Origin: Arthrobacter sp. CJ23
GTDB taxonomy: Bacteria > Actinomycetota > Actinomycetes > Actinomycetales > Micrococcaceae
Direction: 5' to 3'
Assembly: GCF_024741795.1 (NCBI RefSeq)
Contig: NZ_CP102950.1
Location: 1,984,001-2,048,000, forward strand
Length of the DNA stretch: 64,000 nucleotides
Positions within the stretch are counted from its first letter, which is position 1, and each line of letters opens with the position of its first letter. A model generated the notes under the pieces. The model was not told the origin of the DNA. It worked only from the letters and a program-made list of their open reading frames with translations, and did not search any database. Positions 36,657-45,209 of the stretch are shown here, piece by piece. Made by a program: the position numbers and the translations under genes.

Positions 36657-37390
36657 TTAGATCCACAATCCCGCCTGACGGTGCCGAAAGCAGCGGTGGA
36701 ACGGAATCAATGGCATAGGGACATAGAGATGGGCTGTGCTCGTAGCCGTGTCCGATATGGCACGCGGCTGCGGGGAGGATGCGTCCTTGCGTGGTGGGTT
36801 TCGGGCCGGTGTAGGGGCCCAGTGGCTGGGGCGGTGGCGGTAGAGAGAGCGGAGGTCACGGGTGGCGTGATGCAAGGCGGTGGCGACCCCGGGGGCGTTC
36901 GGGAACGTCATTGTGTAGGTGGTGTAGAACTTTTCGGTGAGCCAGGCGGTGTCATTGTCGTTGATGGGCCACAGGGAGGCGATGACGTCGCGGTAGCCGG
37001 CCAGCTGGCAGGCGGTCGCCAGGTGGATGGGCTCTTCGGGCAAGGCGGCGCCGGTGCGGGCGGTGGTGCAGGCGGACAGGAACGCCAGCTCCGCCTCGTG
37101 CAGGTGGGTCGCCGTGAGGTCCAGCACGGTCAGCGGACGGGTCTGGTAGTTGTCCAGCAGCAGGTGGCTGGCCGAGGGGTTGGTCACGTCGCTTTCGCCG
37201 TGGCAGGAGAAGTGCACCAAAGGGTGGCTGGGCAGGACTGCGAGGACGGTGTCGTAGGTGGCGGGGTCGGTGCCGGGGAGACCAAACACTGTCTCCTTCC
37301 GGCATACAGGTTGCGCAGGGTGTCGGCTTCGTGGGTGGTGCCGGGCAGATCGGGTTGATCCGGGGTGTGGGACATGGCAACCACCAGCAT
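36657..37390 (-). pseudogene. CHAT-domain protein remnant (caspase-like fold)
   Basis: The CHAT core is clear: LAVLPSHPLVHFSCHGESDVTNPSASHLLL holds the catalytic histidine and HEAELAFLSACTTARTG the catalytic cysteine. They are followed by ACQLAGYRDVIASLWPINDNDTAWLTEKFY, the usual end of the domain. Upstream, MSHTPDQPDLPGTTHEADTLRNLYAG is in another frame, giving a frameshift near 37290, and the N-terminal repeats typical of these proteins are lost. Intact relatives are proteases in bacterial immunity or cell-death systems, often partnered with TPR sensors. Confidence 0.75.
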
Positions 37391-37678
37391 CCAAGAGGGT
37401 CATCATCCAGAGCGCGAAATGGTTGTGGGGAACCCGCAGCTCCAAGGCCCGTTGAAAGAGCCCAACGACCACCCGGTGAAGGGTTGGCATCGTGGGCCCC
37501 TGGCACTAACGGGCGTCGTCCGAGACCAGATGGACATCCTGGACGTCCCGGGTTTGGGGACACGACACATCGCCCTGCGAAGGTTCGACAGGCGAAGGCC
37601 CACTTCCCTTCCAGTGGACACGGATGCCCGTCTCTTGCGCGAGTGGGCGGCTGCCTTCGACACGCGATCCGGCTCCTG

Positions 37679-37711
37679 ACCGGTCCCGCCTTTGATGCCA
37701 GCGGGACCGGT
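37679..37711. terminator. Bidirectional rho-independent terminator
   Basis: ACCGGTCCCGC and GCGGGACCGGT form perfect 11-base arms with an 11-base loop followed by TTCTTT. It lies 10 bases beyond the 3' end of the minus-strand lyase gene, between it and the CHAT remnant. Confidence 0.78.
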
Positions 37712-37720
37712 TTCTTTGGT

Positions 37721-38500
37721 TTAGTTCAGAGCCGGAGTGTCCGTAGGGATGACGCCGGAACCGTACAGATCGGCGGCGAGATCCTGGAGGGCGCGCAAGG
37801 CGACCCGCTGGGTAAACGGGCCGTAGGAAACACGCGCAACGCCGAGTTCCTGGAGCTCGGTTGCGGGAAGCGCTCCGGGGGCGCCGATCACAGACAATTT
37901 GCCGTGTCCGAGGCCTGCGACGAGCGGCTCGATAACGTCGCGTGTCAGGGCGCCAGGGACGAATACCAACGCTGCTCCTGCATCCAGGAAGGCGCGACCA
38001 CGGGCAATGGCGTCCTCAATGCTGTCCTTGATCGGGCGGTCGCCGCCCTTCGCAATGGCGTCGGTGCGTGCGTTCAGCTGGAACGCGATGCCCTCGCCGT
38101 TGGCGGCGTCGACGATCGCCTTCACTCGGGCGACGGCTTCATCGAAAGGACGCAAGCGGTCTTCGACGTTGGCGCCCACGACGCCGATGCCAATCGCCCG
38201 GCGGATGGTTTCGGCTGGGTCTTCATAGCCGTCGTCGAGGTCTGCGGTGACCGGAAGTTCAACCGCGTTGACGATCCTCTTCACGCCATCCAGCGCGACA
38301 TCCAGGGGCATGGTTCCATCGGCGTAGCCATACGCGGCCGCAATCGAGTGCCCGGCGGTGGCAATGGCTTTCGTCTCAGGAAGGGCTGCAACGGTCGAGG
38401 CGCTGATGGCGTCCCACACGTTGACCACACTCAGGATTTCCGGTGCCTCATGCAGAGCCTTCAATTTCTCTGCCCAGGCCTGGATATTTGATTCGGTCAT
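37721..38500 (-). CDS. Isocitrate lyase/phosphoenolpyruvate mutase superfamily protein
   Basis: A 259-residue beta/alpha-barrel enzyme. VNVWDAISASTVAAL, TAGHSIAAAYGYADG, PVTADLDDGYEDPAETIRRAIGIGVVGANVEDR and LNARTDA are signatures of the carboxyvinyl-carboxyphosphonate phosphorylmutase-like branch. The catalytic K-K-C-G loop of true isocitrate lyases is absent, so oxaloacetate hydrolase, phosphonopyruvate or methylisocitrate-like activities are possible. CGGAGGACGACC precedes the ATG. It is a single gene closed by a terminator. Confidence 0.9.
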   Translation of the reverse strand: MTESNIQAWAEKLKALHEAPEILSVVNVWDAISASTVAALPETKAIATAGHSIAAAYGYADGTMPLDVALDGVKRIVNAVELPVTADLDDGYEDPAETIRRAIGIGVVGANVEDRLRPFDEAVARVKAIVDAANGEGIAFQLNARTDAIAKGGDRPIKDSIEDAIARGRAFLDAGAALVFVPGALTRDVIEPLVAGLGHGKLSVIGAPGALPATELQELGVARVSYGPFTQRVALRALQDLAADLYGSGVIPTDTPALN

Positions 38501-39036
38501 GGTCGTCCTCCGTCGTCATGGTTGGGATCACTCGCCAAAGTCAGCCTAGACGTAAGGCGCCCTTCCATGACAAAGCGGGTGGGAAAACGTAAAGGGGCGG
38601 CTCAGAAGTAAACCGGGATGTGCAACCCTCTGTGTGCCGGAACCCGGCTTCAAGCCCCAATCAGTCGAGCGCTCAGGATAGATGTCTGATTTGCCAATGA
38701 ACAGCTGGACGAGGTGCTCCGCCCCGGACTTCCTCCAGTTATGGCATGTCAAGGTGGGTTTTGTAGGCGGAGCATTTGTTGGTGTTCCAGCCGGCGATGA
38801 TGCCGGCGCCGAGCATGTGGTGGTCGGTGTCGAGGGCGAGTTGTAAGGGTATAGGGATAGGTCTGTAGCATCAGCCACCGTCAGCCGCGCGGCGCCATCG
38901 GCCTCCTCCTCGCCTGTGGGTGCAAGAGTTGCACGAATGGCACACATGGCTCTGGGCCCGGCTATTGCTCGGACATCGCAAGCTATCGAGTTGGTGCTCG
39001 AACAGGACGAGATGTGTTCGCAGCGGGAGAAGCATC
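38501..39036. other. Debris region; short unknown coding remnant
   Basis: On the minus strand about 38738-38850 a fragment reads LALDTDHHMLGAGIIAGWNTNKCSAYKTHLDMP before a stop; it looks like a protein end but could not be assigned. The remainder shows no supported gene. Confidence 0.35.
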
Positions 39037-39351
39037 GTGAAGCTCAGCAGGATCAAGTTTGAGAACTACCGGCGACTCATGGACTCTGAGATAGAGGTCC
39101 GAGATAATCTCGTTGTCGTTGGTGCGAACGATGTCGGTAAGTCTTCACTACTCCGTGCTTTGGATTTGGTGCTCGGAGCCAGGACCGCCCAGTTATTTCG
39201 AGGAACTCGATCGATGATTTCCGGTGTTGATGAGGTGATGCTCGTCGTCGGCGGCCACTCGACAATCCTCGACCAGCGCAGGATCGCCCTGATCGCCGAT
39301 CACTACGCATTGCCATACCTAGGGGCACCGCCTTCGGCCGCCGCGCGGTAG
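39037..39351 (+). pseudogene. Truncated AAA/OLD-like ATPase N-terminus
   Basis: Residues 1-45 (KLSRIKFENYRRLMDSEIEVRDNLVVVGANDVGKSSLLRALDLVLG) are the start of an SMC/RecF-like AAA ATPase with the Walker A motif GANDVGKSS, as in OLD-family nucleases. After about residue 60 the sequence changes and ends at 104 residues, far short of the 500-700 usual for the family. A GTG start with GGGAGAAGCATC upstream is good. It is probably a remnant of a phage-defence-type gene. Confidence 0.7.
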
Positions 39352-39406
39352 CACCCGTATCAACATGCGACACGTTCACGACCAGCCCCATTCAAGGAGA
39401 ACCCCC

Positions 39407-40036
39407 ATGACCGCACCGCACCGAGCCCTGATCGTCATCGACGCCCAACAGGAATACTTCGAGGGACTGCTCCCGATTCAATATCCGGCCCGCGATGACT
39501 CCATCGCCAGCATCCAGATCGCGATCAACACCGCCCAGCAAGCCGGAGTGCCGGTGGTGCTCGTCCAGCACGAAGAGTCGGCAGAAGCCCCGGTGTTCGC
39601 ATCCGGATCGGCGACGTGGCTGAACCACCCCGAAGTGGCCGCCCACGAGAACGCGGCAGCAAAGCGCATCAGCAAGCAGTTCTCCAGCATCTTCGCAGAC
39701 ACCGACCTCGAAGCCTGGTTGCGTGAACAAGACATAGACACGATCACTCTCGTTGGGTACATGACAAACAACTGCGTGATCGCCTCCGCCGCGGCCGCCG
39801 AGCCTCTCGGCTTCGCCGTCGAAGTCCTCTCAGACGCGACCGGAGCAATCGACCTCTCCAACGACGCCGGCAGCGCGCCAGCACGCCAGGTCCATCAGAC
39901 TCTGATGGCGCTGCTGCACTCGAACTGGGCCGCCGTCACCGACACCGAGACCTGGACCGCAGCACTGGTTACGGGTGCGCCGTTGACCACGAGCGACCTC
40001 ATCACCTCCGCCGCACAAGGCCGCAGCATCCGGTAG
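39407..40036 (+). CDS. Isochorismatase-family cysteine hydrolase
   Basis: A 209-residue member. LIVIDAQQEYFEGLLP contains the catalytic aspartate, GVPVVLVQHEE the central strand, and VGYMTNNCVIASAAAAEPLGFAVEVLSDAT the nucleophilic cysteine; a lysine lies in AAAKRISKQFSSIF. Relatives hydrolyse nicotinamide, isochorismate or carbamoyl substrates; the specificity is unknown. AAGGAGAACCCCC precedes the ATG. The gene looks intact within a debris-rich area. Confidence 0.9.
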   Translation: MTAPHRALIVIDAQQEYFEGLLPIQYPARDDSIASIQIAINTAQQAGVPVVLVQHEESAEAPVFASGSATWLNHPEVAAHENAAAKRISKQFSSIFADTDLEAWLREQDIDTITLVGYMTNNCVIASAAAAEPLGFAVEVLSDATGAIDLSNDAGSAPARQVHQTLMALLHSNWAAVTDTETWTAALVTGAPLTTSDLITSAAQGRSIR

Positions 40037-40421
40037 CAAGTAAGCCCCCGACAGAGCGATCATCCTCCAAAGCCACAACCATCCAAACGGGGATCAGTTC
40101 TTCTGGAGGCCAACGGGGAGCCTGTCATCGCCATGAACTGGCCCTTCCCGGCCTACCGGGAGCTGAATGCGGGCGACGCCGGGCCTGATGATACTGGCAA
40201 GCCTTGGGTATTCAAGTGGGAAGACAGGGTCTTTGACGCATCAACCCGTCGCGGTGTAGCCCAATGGCGTGGGCAGTCACCATTTTCGTGGGCGATGCTC
40301 GGGTGCTATTTGGCTGTGACAGGACGAAATGATGGAAACAGAGGACGGCTTGTTGGTGGACCGGCTGAGGTTGCGCACACATGGACGCACGCCGCGTGGG
40401 CGCAGTCACTGACCAGCAGCG

Positions 40422-40814
40422 GTGAGTCGCTGGACTGGCTGTTGGAACGGCACCGGACGGGGAACTACCCGACAGGCCTCGACGCGGGCGGATGTCTACG
40501 AAGCGCCGGTGCACACCCGCAGCCACAACGCACCAGGGAATACTTGCTCGGCTGTGGCTGACCCTTCGGTGGATCTGCCGGGATTAGTTCCGCCCCCGGA
40601 AGTACTCAATTGGTGGCTCATCCAACTTGGAGCAGGAGCCTTGGCAGGCTCATCCTGGGTCCTCGTGACGTTGCCGGCCGAACTGATTGTCGAGCACCCC
40701 GCCATCTTGGGCGAAGAGGGCACGCAGACTGAGCTCTTCGGACGCTCCTACCTCGATTACGCGGAAAGGGTTCTGCGCTACCTAGGATCCCCTTCCGGGC
40801 ACAGACTTGGCTAG
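40422..40814 (+). CDS. Hypothetical protein, possibly a fragment
   Basis: An open frame of 130 codons whose second half (VDLPGLVPPPEVLNWWLIQLGAGALAGSSWVLVTLPAELIVEHP, then ELFGRSYLDYAERVLRYLG) looks protein-like. The first half may be out of frame, because a neighbouring frame at 40133-40561 carries the similar text LDWLLERHRTGNYPTGLDA. No family recognised. A decayed gene broken near 40490 is as likely as a real small protein. Confidence 0.3.
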   Translation: MSRWTGCWNGTGRGTTRQASTRADVYEAPVHTRSHNAPGNTCSAVADPSVDLPGLVPPPEVLNWWLIQLGAGALAGSSWVLVTLPAELIVEHPAILGEEGTQTELFGRSYLDYAERVLRYLGSPSGHRLG

Positions 40815-40868
40815 ATTGGGGAATGGAAACTCTGCACTAAACGCATATAAATGACGTGGATTAGTGGA

Positions 40869-41246
40869 TTACAGGGCATGGCCATAGAGCCGACGCAGGA
40901 GGCAGGCGATGTCGAGGGTGTGGTTGTCGCGTTCGGCGGCTATCTTCATGGCCAGGAGCGTTTCGGTGTCTGCCGCGTGGATGGTGAGTCCGTCGAAGTG
41001 TTCGAGTTCGAACCAGGTGGCCTGGTCCGGGACTAAGGCTGCGGGGTTGGCAATGAGCCGGTCCGGCGCGGGGGTCGTAGTCCGCGGCCATGCCAGTCAC
41101 GAGGGCGTCCACGGACGCTTTGTCGGTGTAGTGGCGTCGATGCCGGCGGTGGGGCGGTTGCGGACTCCTTGAAGGATGAGCGCAGCACCGCCGACGAGTT
41201 TGACGTCGCCGCGGACGCGGCGGGCATGGCCGTTCGTGTCGGTCAT
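40869..41246 (-). pseudogene. Decayed nucleotidyltransferase (AbiEii/DUF6036-like)
   Basis: MTDTNGHARRVRGDVKLVGGAALILQGVRNRPTAGIDAT carries the GGxAL motif of nucleotidyltransferase-like toxins, followed in other frames by YTDKASVDALVTGMAADYDPRA and LVPDQATWFELEHFDGLTIHAADTETLLAMKIAAERDNHTLDIACLLRRLYGHAL. At least two frameshifts break it. Relatives occur in toxin-antitoxin and abortive-infection systems. Confidence 0.65.
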
Positions 41247-41457
41247 GTCCTGCGCTGTCGAATGCAAAATCAAAGGCGAGAGAGGTCAACAGCTGATGGA
41301 AGTGGGGGAGTTATGTGCATGGGTCCTGGATACGTGCCTGAGAATGATGACCTGATGAAGTCAGCACTGGCATGTCCTTTCTGGCTTGGTGCCGGCCAAC
41401 GGCGCGTAGCTCAGGCATTTCCGGTGTGTACCGTTGCCGTAGGAGAGCGCAAAAAAC

Positions 41458-41671
41458 AAGTGTGGACAATGTCCACACTTTTCGCTTCGGACTGGCTCTT
41501 ACTGTCCCCGGACTGGCCCGGATTCCGCATGTTTCCGGGACTTCCCCGTATTTCCAAGGCCTAGAATCGCCTTCGATTCCCACCTCGGGCACAGTGTTTC
41601 CCTGTTCAGGGGCTTGTGGGCCTCTGAGTGTGAACAAGCTGTTCACATATGGGCCCCTCGGGGGCCTTTCT
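41458..41671 (+). repeat. Dispersed structured repeat, copy D
   Basis: Palindrome GTGTGGACA-A-TGTCCACAC at 41460-41478 (arms extend to 11 bases), tRNA-like block at 41541-41592 ending CACCTCGGGCAC but diverged inside (GAATCGCCTTCGATTC forms its own stem), perfect second palindrome TGTGAACA-AGC-TGTTCACA at 41629-41647 and terminator GGCCCC/GGGGCC then TTTCTTG at 41652-41671. It marks the border between the debris zone and the toxin-antitoxin/stress region. Confidence 0.83.
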
Positions 41672-41894
41672 TGTTGGTGGCCGGTGCTGTGGCCGGGTGC
41701 CTCTCCTTCTTTCGGCGGGCGACGCCCTTGGCTTGCTACTTCTTCATGGCCTTCCCGGGCCCAGACGACGTGACGTTCCAGCAGGCCCGTGATTGGGCTG
41801 GCGGAACGTGAACTTCTCAATGACGTCATTCGTTCCCGGGTGGGATGGGCCGTGACTGACGGTGGGAGTTGGTACTAGTTCCGTGCCATGGGGT

Positions 41895-42101
41895 ATGGCC
41901 ATGAATCTGCGTGTTCCCGAAGAGCTTGACCGCCGGCTTGATGGGCTTGCTGCCGAGGGACACACCTCCAAGTCGGCGTTGCTCCTCCAGGGTGCCGAGC
42001 TGGTCCTGCAGCGCCACTCGCGCCGGCGTGAGATCAGTGCGGGGTTGGACTTCGTCATGGGCCATGACGCTGATCTATTGACGCGGCTTGAGGATGCGTG
42101 A
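41895..42101 (+). CDS. Ribbon-helix-helix antitoxin of a Doc-type pair
   Basis: A 68-residue protein MAMNLRVPEELDRRLDGLAAEGHTSKSALLLQGAELVLQRH typical of RHH/CopG DNA-binding antitoxins, with a C-terminal part (ISAGLDFVMGHDADLLTRLEDA) likely to wrap the toxin. The ATG at 41895 is the best start; an upstream in-frame ATG at 41862 would add an unrelated stretch. It overlaps the toxin GTG by four bases, so the pair is coupled and presumably autoregulated. Confidence 0.78.
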   Translation: MAMNLRVPEELDRRLDGLAAEGHTSKSALLLQGAELVLQRHSRRREISAGLDFVMGHDADLLTRLEDA

Positions 42102-42475
42102 CCGCGTACCTCGACATTGAGGACGCGCTGCAGGTGATCGACCGGTACGGGTTCCACATCCGTGACGTCGGTCTGCTCGCCTCGGCCCTGGCCCGACCCG
42201 CCACAACGGTCATGGGCGCTGAAGCCTATCCTGAATTGGCTATGAAGGCGGCCGCGTTGCTGGAGTCCGTGGCCCGTTTCCATCCGCTCATTGACGGCAT
42301 AAGCGCACCGCCTGGACGCACATGGTCCTTCTGTTGTGGATCAGCGGCCTCCGGCACGACTTCATTACGGACGAGGCTTTCAATCTCGTCGTGGGCGTGG
42401 CTTCCGGCAGCACGGACCTGAAGGAGTGTGCCACCTCTATTTACAAACCCTGGTCCCACCGTAGGGATTCCGGGT
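42098..42475 (+). pseudogene. Doc/Fic-family toxin inactivated by a one-base deletion
   Basis: Starts at the GTG overlapping the antitoxin stop. YLDIEDALQVIDRYGFHIRDVGLLASALARPATTVMGAEAYPELAMKAAALLESVARFHPLIDG is a Doc N-terminal part. The Fic motif HPxxDGNKRT is interrupted: after GACGGC the sequence is ATAAGCGC where an AAT codon is expected, so one base is missing near 42299. In the next frame the protein continues KRTAWTHMVLLLWISGLRHDFITDEAFNLVVGVASGSTDL. Intact relatives phosphorylate EF-Tu or AMPylate targets. Confidence 0.85.
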
Positions 42476-42510
42476 GCCTGCGGCGTCAAAATAGGACTCG
42501 CGGAAGCACC

Positions 42511-42935
42511 GCGCATGAGTTTGTACAAGCGGGGGGACACCTTGGTGGTTCCGTCCCTGGACCGCTCTCAAGGTCGCTCCAGGGGCTCGTCACCACAGTT
42601 GCCAGCTCAGGCACCGAGTCGCAGGCTTCACACCCCTGCACGAAAATCTTGACACCACCACCCCGGGCGGCAGACTGGTCTTCCACGTCTTTGCCGCTCT
42701 GGCCGAATTCATCCGAGACCTGGTCGTGGCAGGGACCCGCGAAGGCCTGGCCGCTGCGGGCCCGCGTCCGCGTCGGAGGCTGGCCCAGCGTTGTCACGCC
42801 CGACATCATCCGCGCTGCCAGGGACATGCTGACCAACCCCAAGGCCAGCATCACCTCGATCGCCAAGCTGTTGCGTATCATTCCCGGAATCCTCTACAAC
42901 CGCATCCCCGACGTGAAAGATCTCCGGACGAGCCG
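42511..42935 (+). pseudogene. Serine recombinase (resolvase/invertase) remnant
   Basis: LYKRGDTLVVPSLDRSQGRS, then FTPLHENLDTTTPGGRLVFHVFAALAEFIRDLVVAGTREGLAAA and, in another frame, RVGGWPSVVTPDIIRAARDMLTNPKASITSIAKLLRIIPGILYNRIPD. These match the catalytic-domain end, E-helix and C-terminal helix-turn-helix of the Tn3 resolvase family. The N-terminal catalytic serine region is absent, and the frame shifts twice, so it cannot be active. Confidence 0.75.
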
Positions 42936-42984
42936 GCACCCAGAGCTTGCCCGCACCGCTGGTCCAGATTCTGGGCATTCCCAA

Positions 42985-43210
42985 GGGCAGACTGGAGCTG
43001 AGCCACATGGCGTGGCCGGGCGACGGTCTTCGATGAGTCCAAATCGAAGATCTATTACGTGGCAGCATCTCTGATCGCACCTTCCGACGTCGCTGGCGCG
43101 AGGCGAGCGGTCGCAGCCCTGTGCCGATCAGGACAACGCCGGCTGCACTTCGAAAGCGAAAGCGACAGTTCCAGGAACGCCTTTCCAAATGGCGCCATCC
43201 AGACCGGGCT
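42985..43210 (+). pseudogene. Unassigned coding remnant
   Basis: A protein-like stretch TVFDESKSKIYYVAASLIAPSDVAGARRAVAALCRSGQRRLHFESESDS crosses from one frame to another. The DESK...HF..ESD pattern recalls DUF3800-type (RNase H-like) proteins, but this is tentative. It has no start and a frame break, and sits between the recombinase remnant and the SHOCT gene. Confidence 0.35.
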
Positions 43211-43433
43211 CAGTACCAGGCTCTACGTCGCCAGGAACATGCCGGACAAGCCAGCCGGGCCCCGGGTATGCCCTCGACGAGTGGGGTGTCTCCTGGATGT
43301 GGGTTTTACTCGCTGAAGCAGCAGTTTGTACCTGCATCACTGTGTTGGACCTGGCATCGGGTCTGCGTTTGGCGTAGGTCCTTGGACTCTACCGGCCTGT
43401 CCGGCCCCCTTGTCACAATCGGAGGAACGGCTG

Positions 43434-43715
43434 GTGAGGTGGAAGGTGCCGGTGATGATGTGGGGTTACGGGATGGACATGGGCTGGATGTGGCTTTGGG
43501 GCCTTTTCGCGCTCATTGGGATCGCGTTACTGGTGGTCCTCGCGGTCCGGTTGTTCAGCGGAGGTGGATATGGCGCCGGAGGCCCTCAGGGACCGGGCGG
43601 CCAGCCTCCGTTCAGAAGCGGGGCGCGGCAGATCCTCGATGAACGCTTCGCGAAGGGAGAGCTGACCGCGGAGGAGTACCGCGAACGGCTCAGGGTGCTC
43701 GGTGAGGGTCCCTAG
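43434..43715 (+). CDS. SHOCT-domain small membrane protein, Met-rich
   Basis: A 93-residue protein. The start (MRWKVPVMMWGYGMDMGWMWLWGLFALIGIALLVVLAVRLF) is methionine-rich and then forms one membrane helix; a glycine/proline linker follows, and ARQILDERFAKGELTAEEYRERLRVLG is a SHOCT domain. GTG at 43434 is preceded by GGAGG at 8 bases, an excellent site; ATGs at 43455 and 43458 are alternatives. The stop TAG shares its G with the GTG of the multicopper oxidase, so the two are coupled. Met-rich segments commonly bind copper(I), suggesting a copper role. Confidence 0.85.
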   Translation: MRWKVPVMMWGYGMDMGWMWLWGLFALIGIALLVVLAVRLFSGGGYGAGGPQGPGGQPPFRSGARQILDERFAKGELTAEEYRERLRVLGEGP

Positions 43716-45175
43716 TGCAGCCCGTCAGTCGTCGCACGGCGCTGCTCCTGGGCGGCTTGGGCCTGGCCGGCATGGCCGCGGGCGGGACGGGGCTCTTCTT
43801 GACGCTGACATCCCGGCCGACCCTCGCCGTCGGAGACGAACTGACCCAGCCATCCATTCTGCAGAGCTCGGATGGCCGGCTGGAGGTCCGGCTTGAGGCC
43901 GGGCCAGGCAGGGTTAAGCTTGCAGGGCAGCCGGCGTCAGCCCTTGCGTACAACGGGGAAATTCCTGGTCCGACGCTTCGAGTCCGCCCTGGCGACGTCT
44001 TGAAAGTCAGCCTCGTCAACAACCTCGGCGGGCCGACAAACCTGCACATGCACGGGCTGCATGTCTCTCCCCAGGGCAACGGCGACAATGTCTTCGTCAG
44101 GGTCGGCCCCGGGTCCACCTTCGACTACGAGTACAGGCTTCCTGCCGACCACCCGCCGGGCGTGTACTGGTACCACCCCCACCGTCACGGCCTGGTCGCG
44201 GATCAGATTTTCGCCGGCCTCTTCGGGGCGATCATCGTAGAGGATCCCGCGGCCATTGAGGTGAGCCGGGAACGGGTCCTGGTGGTTTCCGATACCACCC
44301 TGGACGCGCTGGGCGACATCCAGCCGACTTCGGGGATGGACCGGATGGCCGGCCGCCAAGGCCAACTCCTCCTGGTCAACGGCCAGCTCAACCCCCGGCT
44401 GGAGGCCCGTCCTGGGGAGCGCGAACGGTGGCGGATCATCAACGCGTGCGTGACCCGCTATCTCCGCCTGGGCCTTGACGGCCAACACCTTGAGCTCCTG
44501 GGTATGGACTCGGGCCGCCTTCGACAGCGGCTCGAGGTGAAGGAACTGCTGCTGACGCCGGGCAACCGGGCGGACCTGCTGGTCAATACGGCCACCGGCG
44601 ACTCTGTTCTGCGCACGACATACTACGACAGGGGTGCCATGCCGGGAATGATGGGCCGGGGCGGAGCCGGGGCGGTGCGCACGGAGGACCGGAACGGCGC
44701 CCCTTTGGTGACACTGCGTGTGGTTGGCGATTCGGGTAGACCTTTGCCGTCCTTGGCTGCGGGGGCCGCGCCTGTGGATCTGAGGTCCTCCGCCGTGGCA
44801 GCCCGCCGGCAGCTGACTCTGGGAATCGGGACCGGCATGGCCATGGGCATGATGGGTTTCACCATCGACGGCAGGCAGTTCAACGACGCCAGGACGGACA
44901 CAATTGTTGCGGCGGGCAGCGTCGAGGAGTGGACACTGGTCAACACCAGCCCCATGGACCACCCCTTCCACCTACATGTCTGGCCGATGCAGATCATCGA
45001 GGAAAACGGTCAGGCCGTCGACTCCGTGCGCCGGCAGGACGTGGTGAACCTGCCGGCGAACGGGCGGGTGAAGGTCCGGGTGGCTTTCGATGACTTCACG
45101 GGCCGTTCCGTGTACCACTGCCACATCCTTGATCACGAGGACCTGGGAATGATGGGCGTCATCGAAGTCCGGTAA
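43715..45175 (+). CDS. Multicopper oxidase (CueO/laccase-like), probably exported
   Basis: A 486-residue three-domain cupredoxin oxidase. Copper motifs are complete: TNLHMHGLH, VYWYHPHRHG, MDHPFHLHVWPM and VYHCHILDHEDLGMM. The N-terminus SRRTALLLGGLGLAGMAAGG has a twin-arginine-type signal. A Met-rich loop (GAMPGMMGRGG, GMAMGMMG) is like that of copper(I) oxidases. The enzyme couples substrate or Cu(I) oxidation to reduction of O2. OsdR-type regulon regions of Streptomyces also contain a copper oxidase. It starts at a GTG overlapping the SHOCT stop. Confidence 0.92.
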   Translation: MQPVSRRTALLLGGLGLAGMAAGGTGLFLTLTSRPTLAVGDELTQPSILQSSDGRLEVRLEAGPGRVKLAGQPASALAYNGEIPGPTLRVRPGDVLKVSLVNNLGGPTNLHMHGLHVSPQGNGDNVFVRVGPGSTFDYEYRLPADHPPGVYWYHPHRHGLVADQIFAGLFGAIIVEDPAAIEVSRERVLVVSDTTLDALGDIQPTSGMDRMAGRQGQLLLVNGQLNPRLEARPGERERWRIINACVTRYLRLGLDGQHLELLGMDSGRLRQRLEVKELLLTPGNRADLLVNTATGDSVLRTTYYDRGAMPGMMGRGGAGAVRTEDRNGAPLVTLRVVGDSGRPLPSLAAGAAPVDLRSSAVAARRQLTLGIGTGMAMGMMGFTIDGRQFNDARTDTIVAAGSVEEWTLVNTSPMDHPFHLHVWPMQIIEENGQAVDSVRRQDVVNLPANGRVKVRVAFDDFTGRSVYHCHILDHEDLGMMGVIEVR

Positions 45176-45209
45176 GAAGCCGCCCGCCGGCGTCTCCGGG
45201 CTCGGGCAC

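Noticed and set aside
42511..42935. Active recombinase that could mobilise the repeats
   Set aside because: The catalytic N-terminus is absent and the frame is broken twice.
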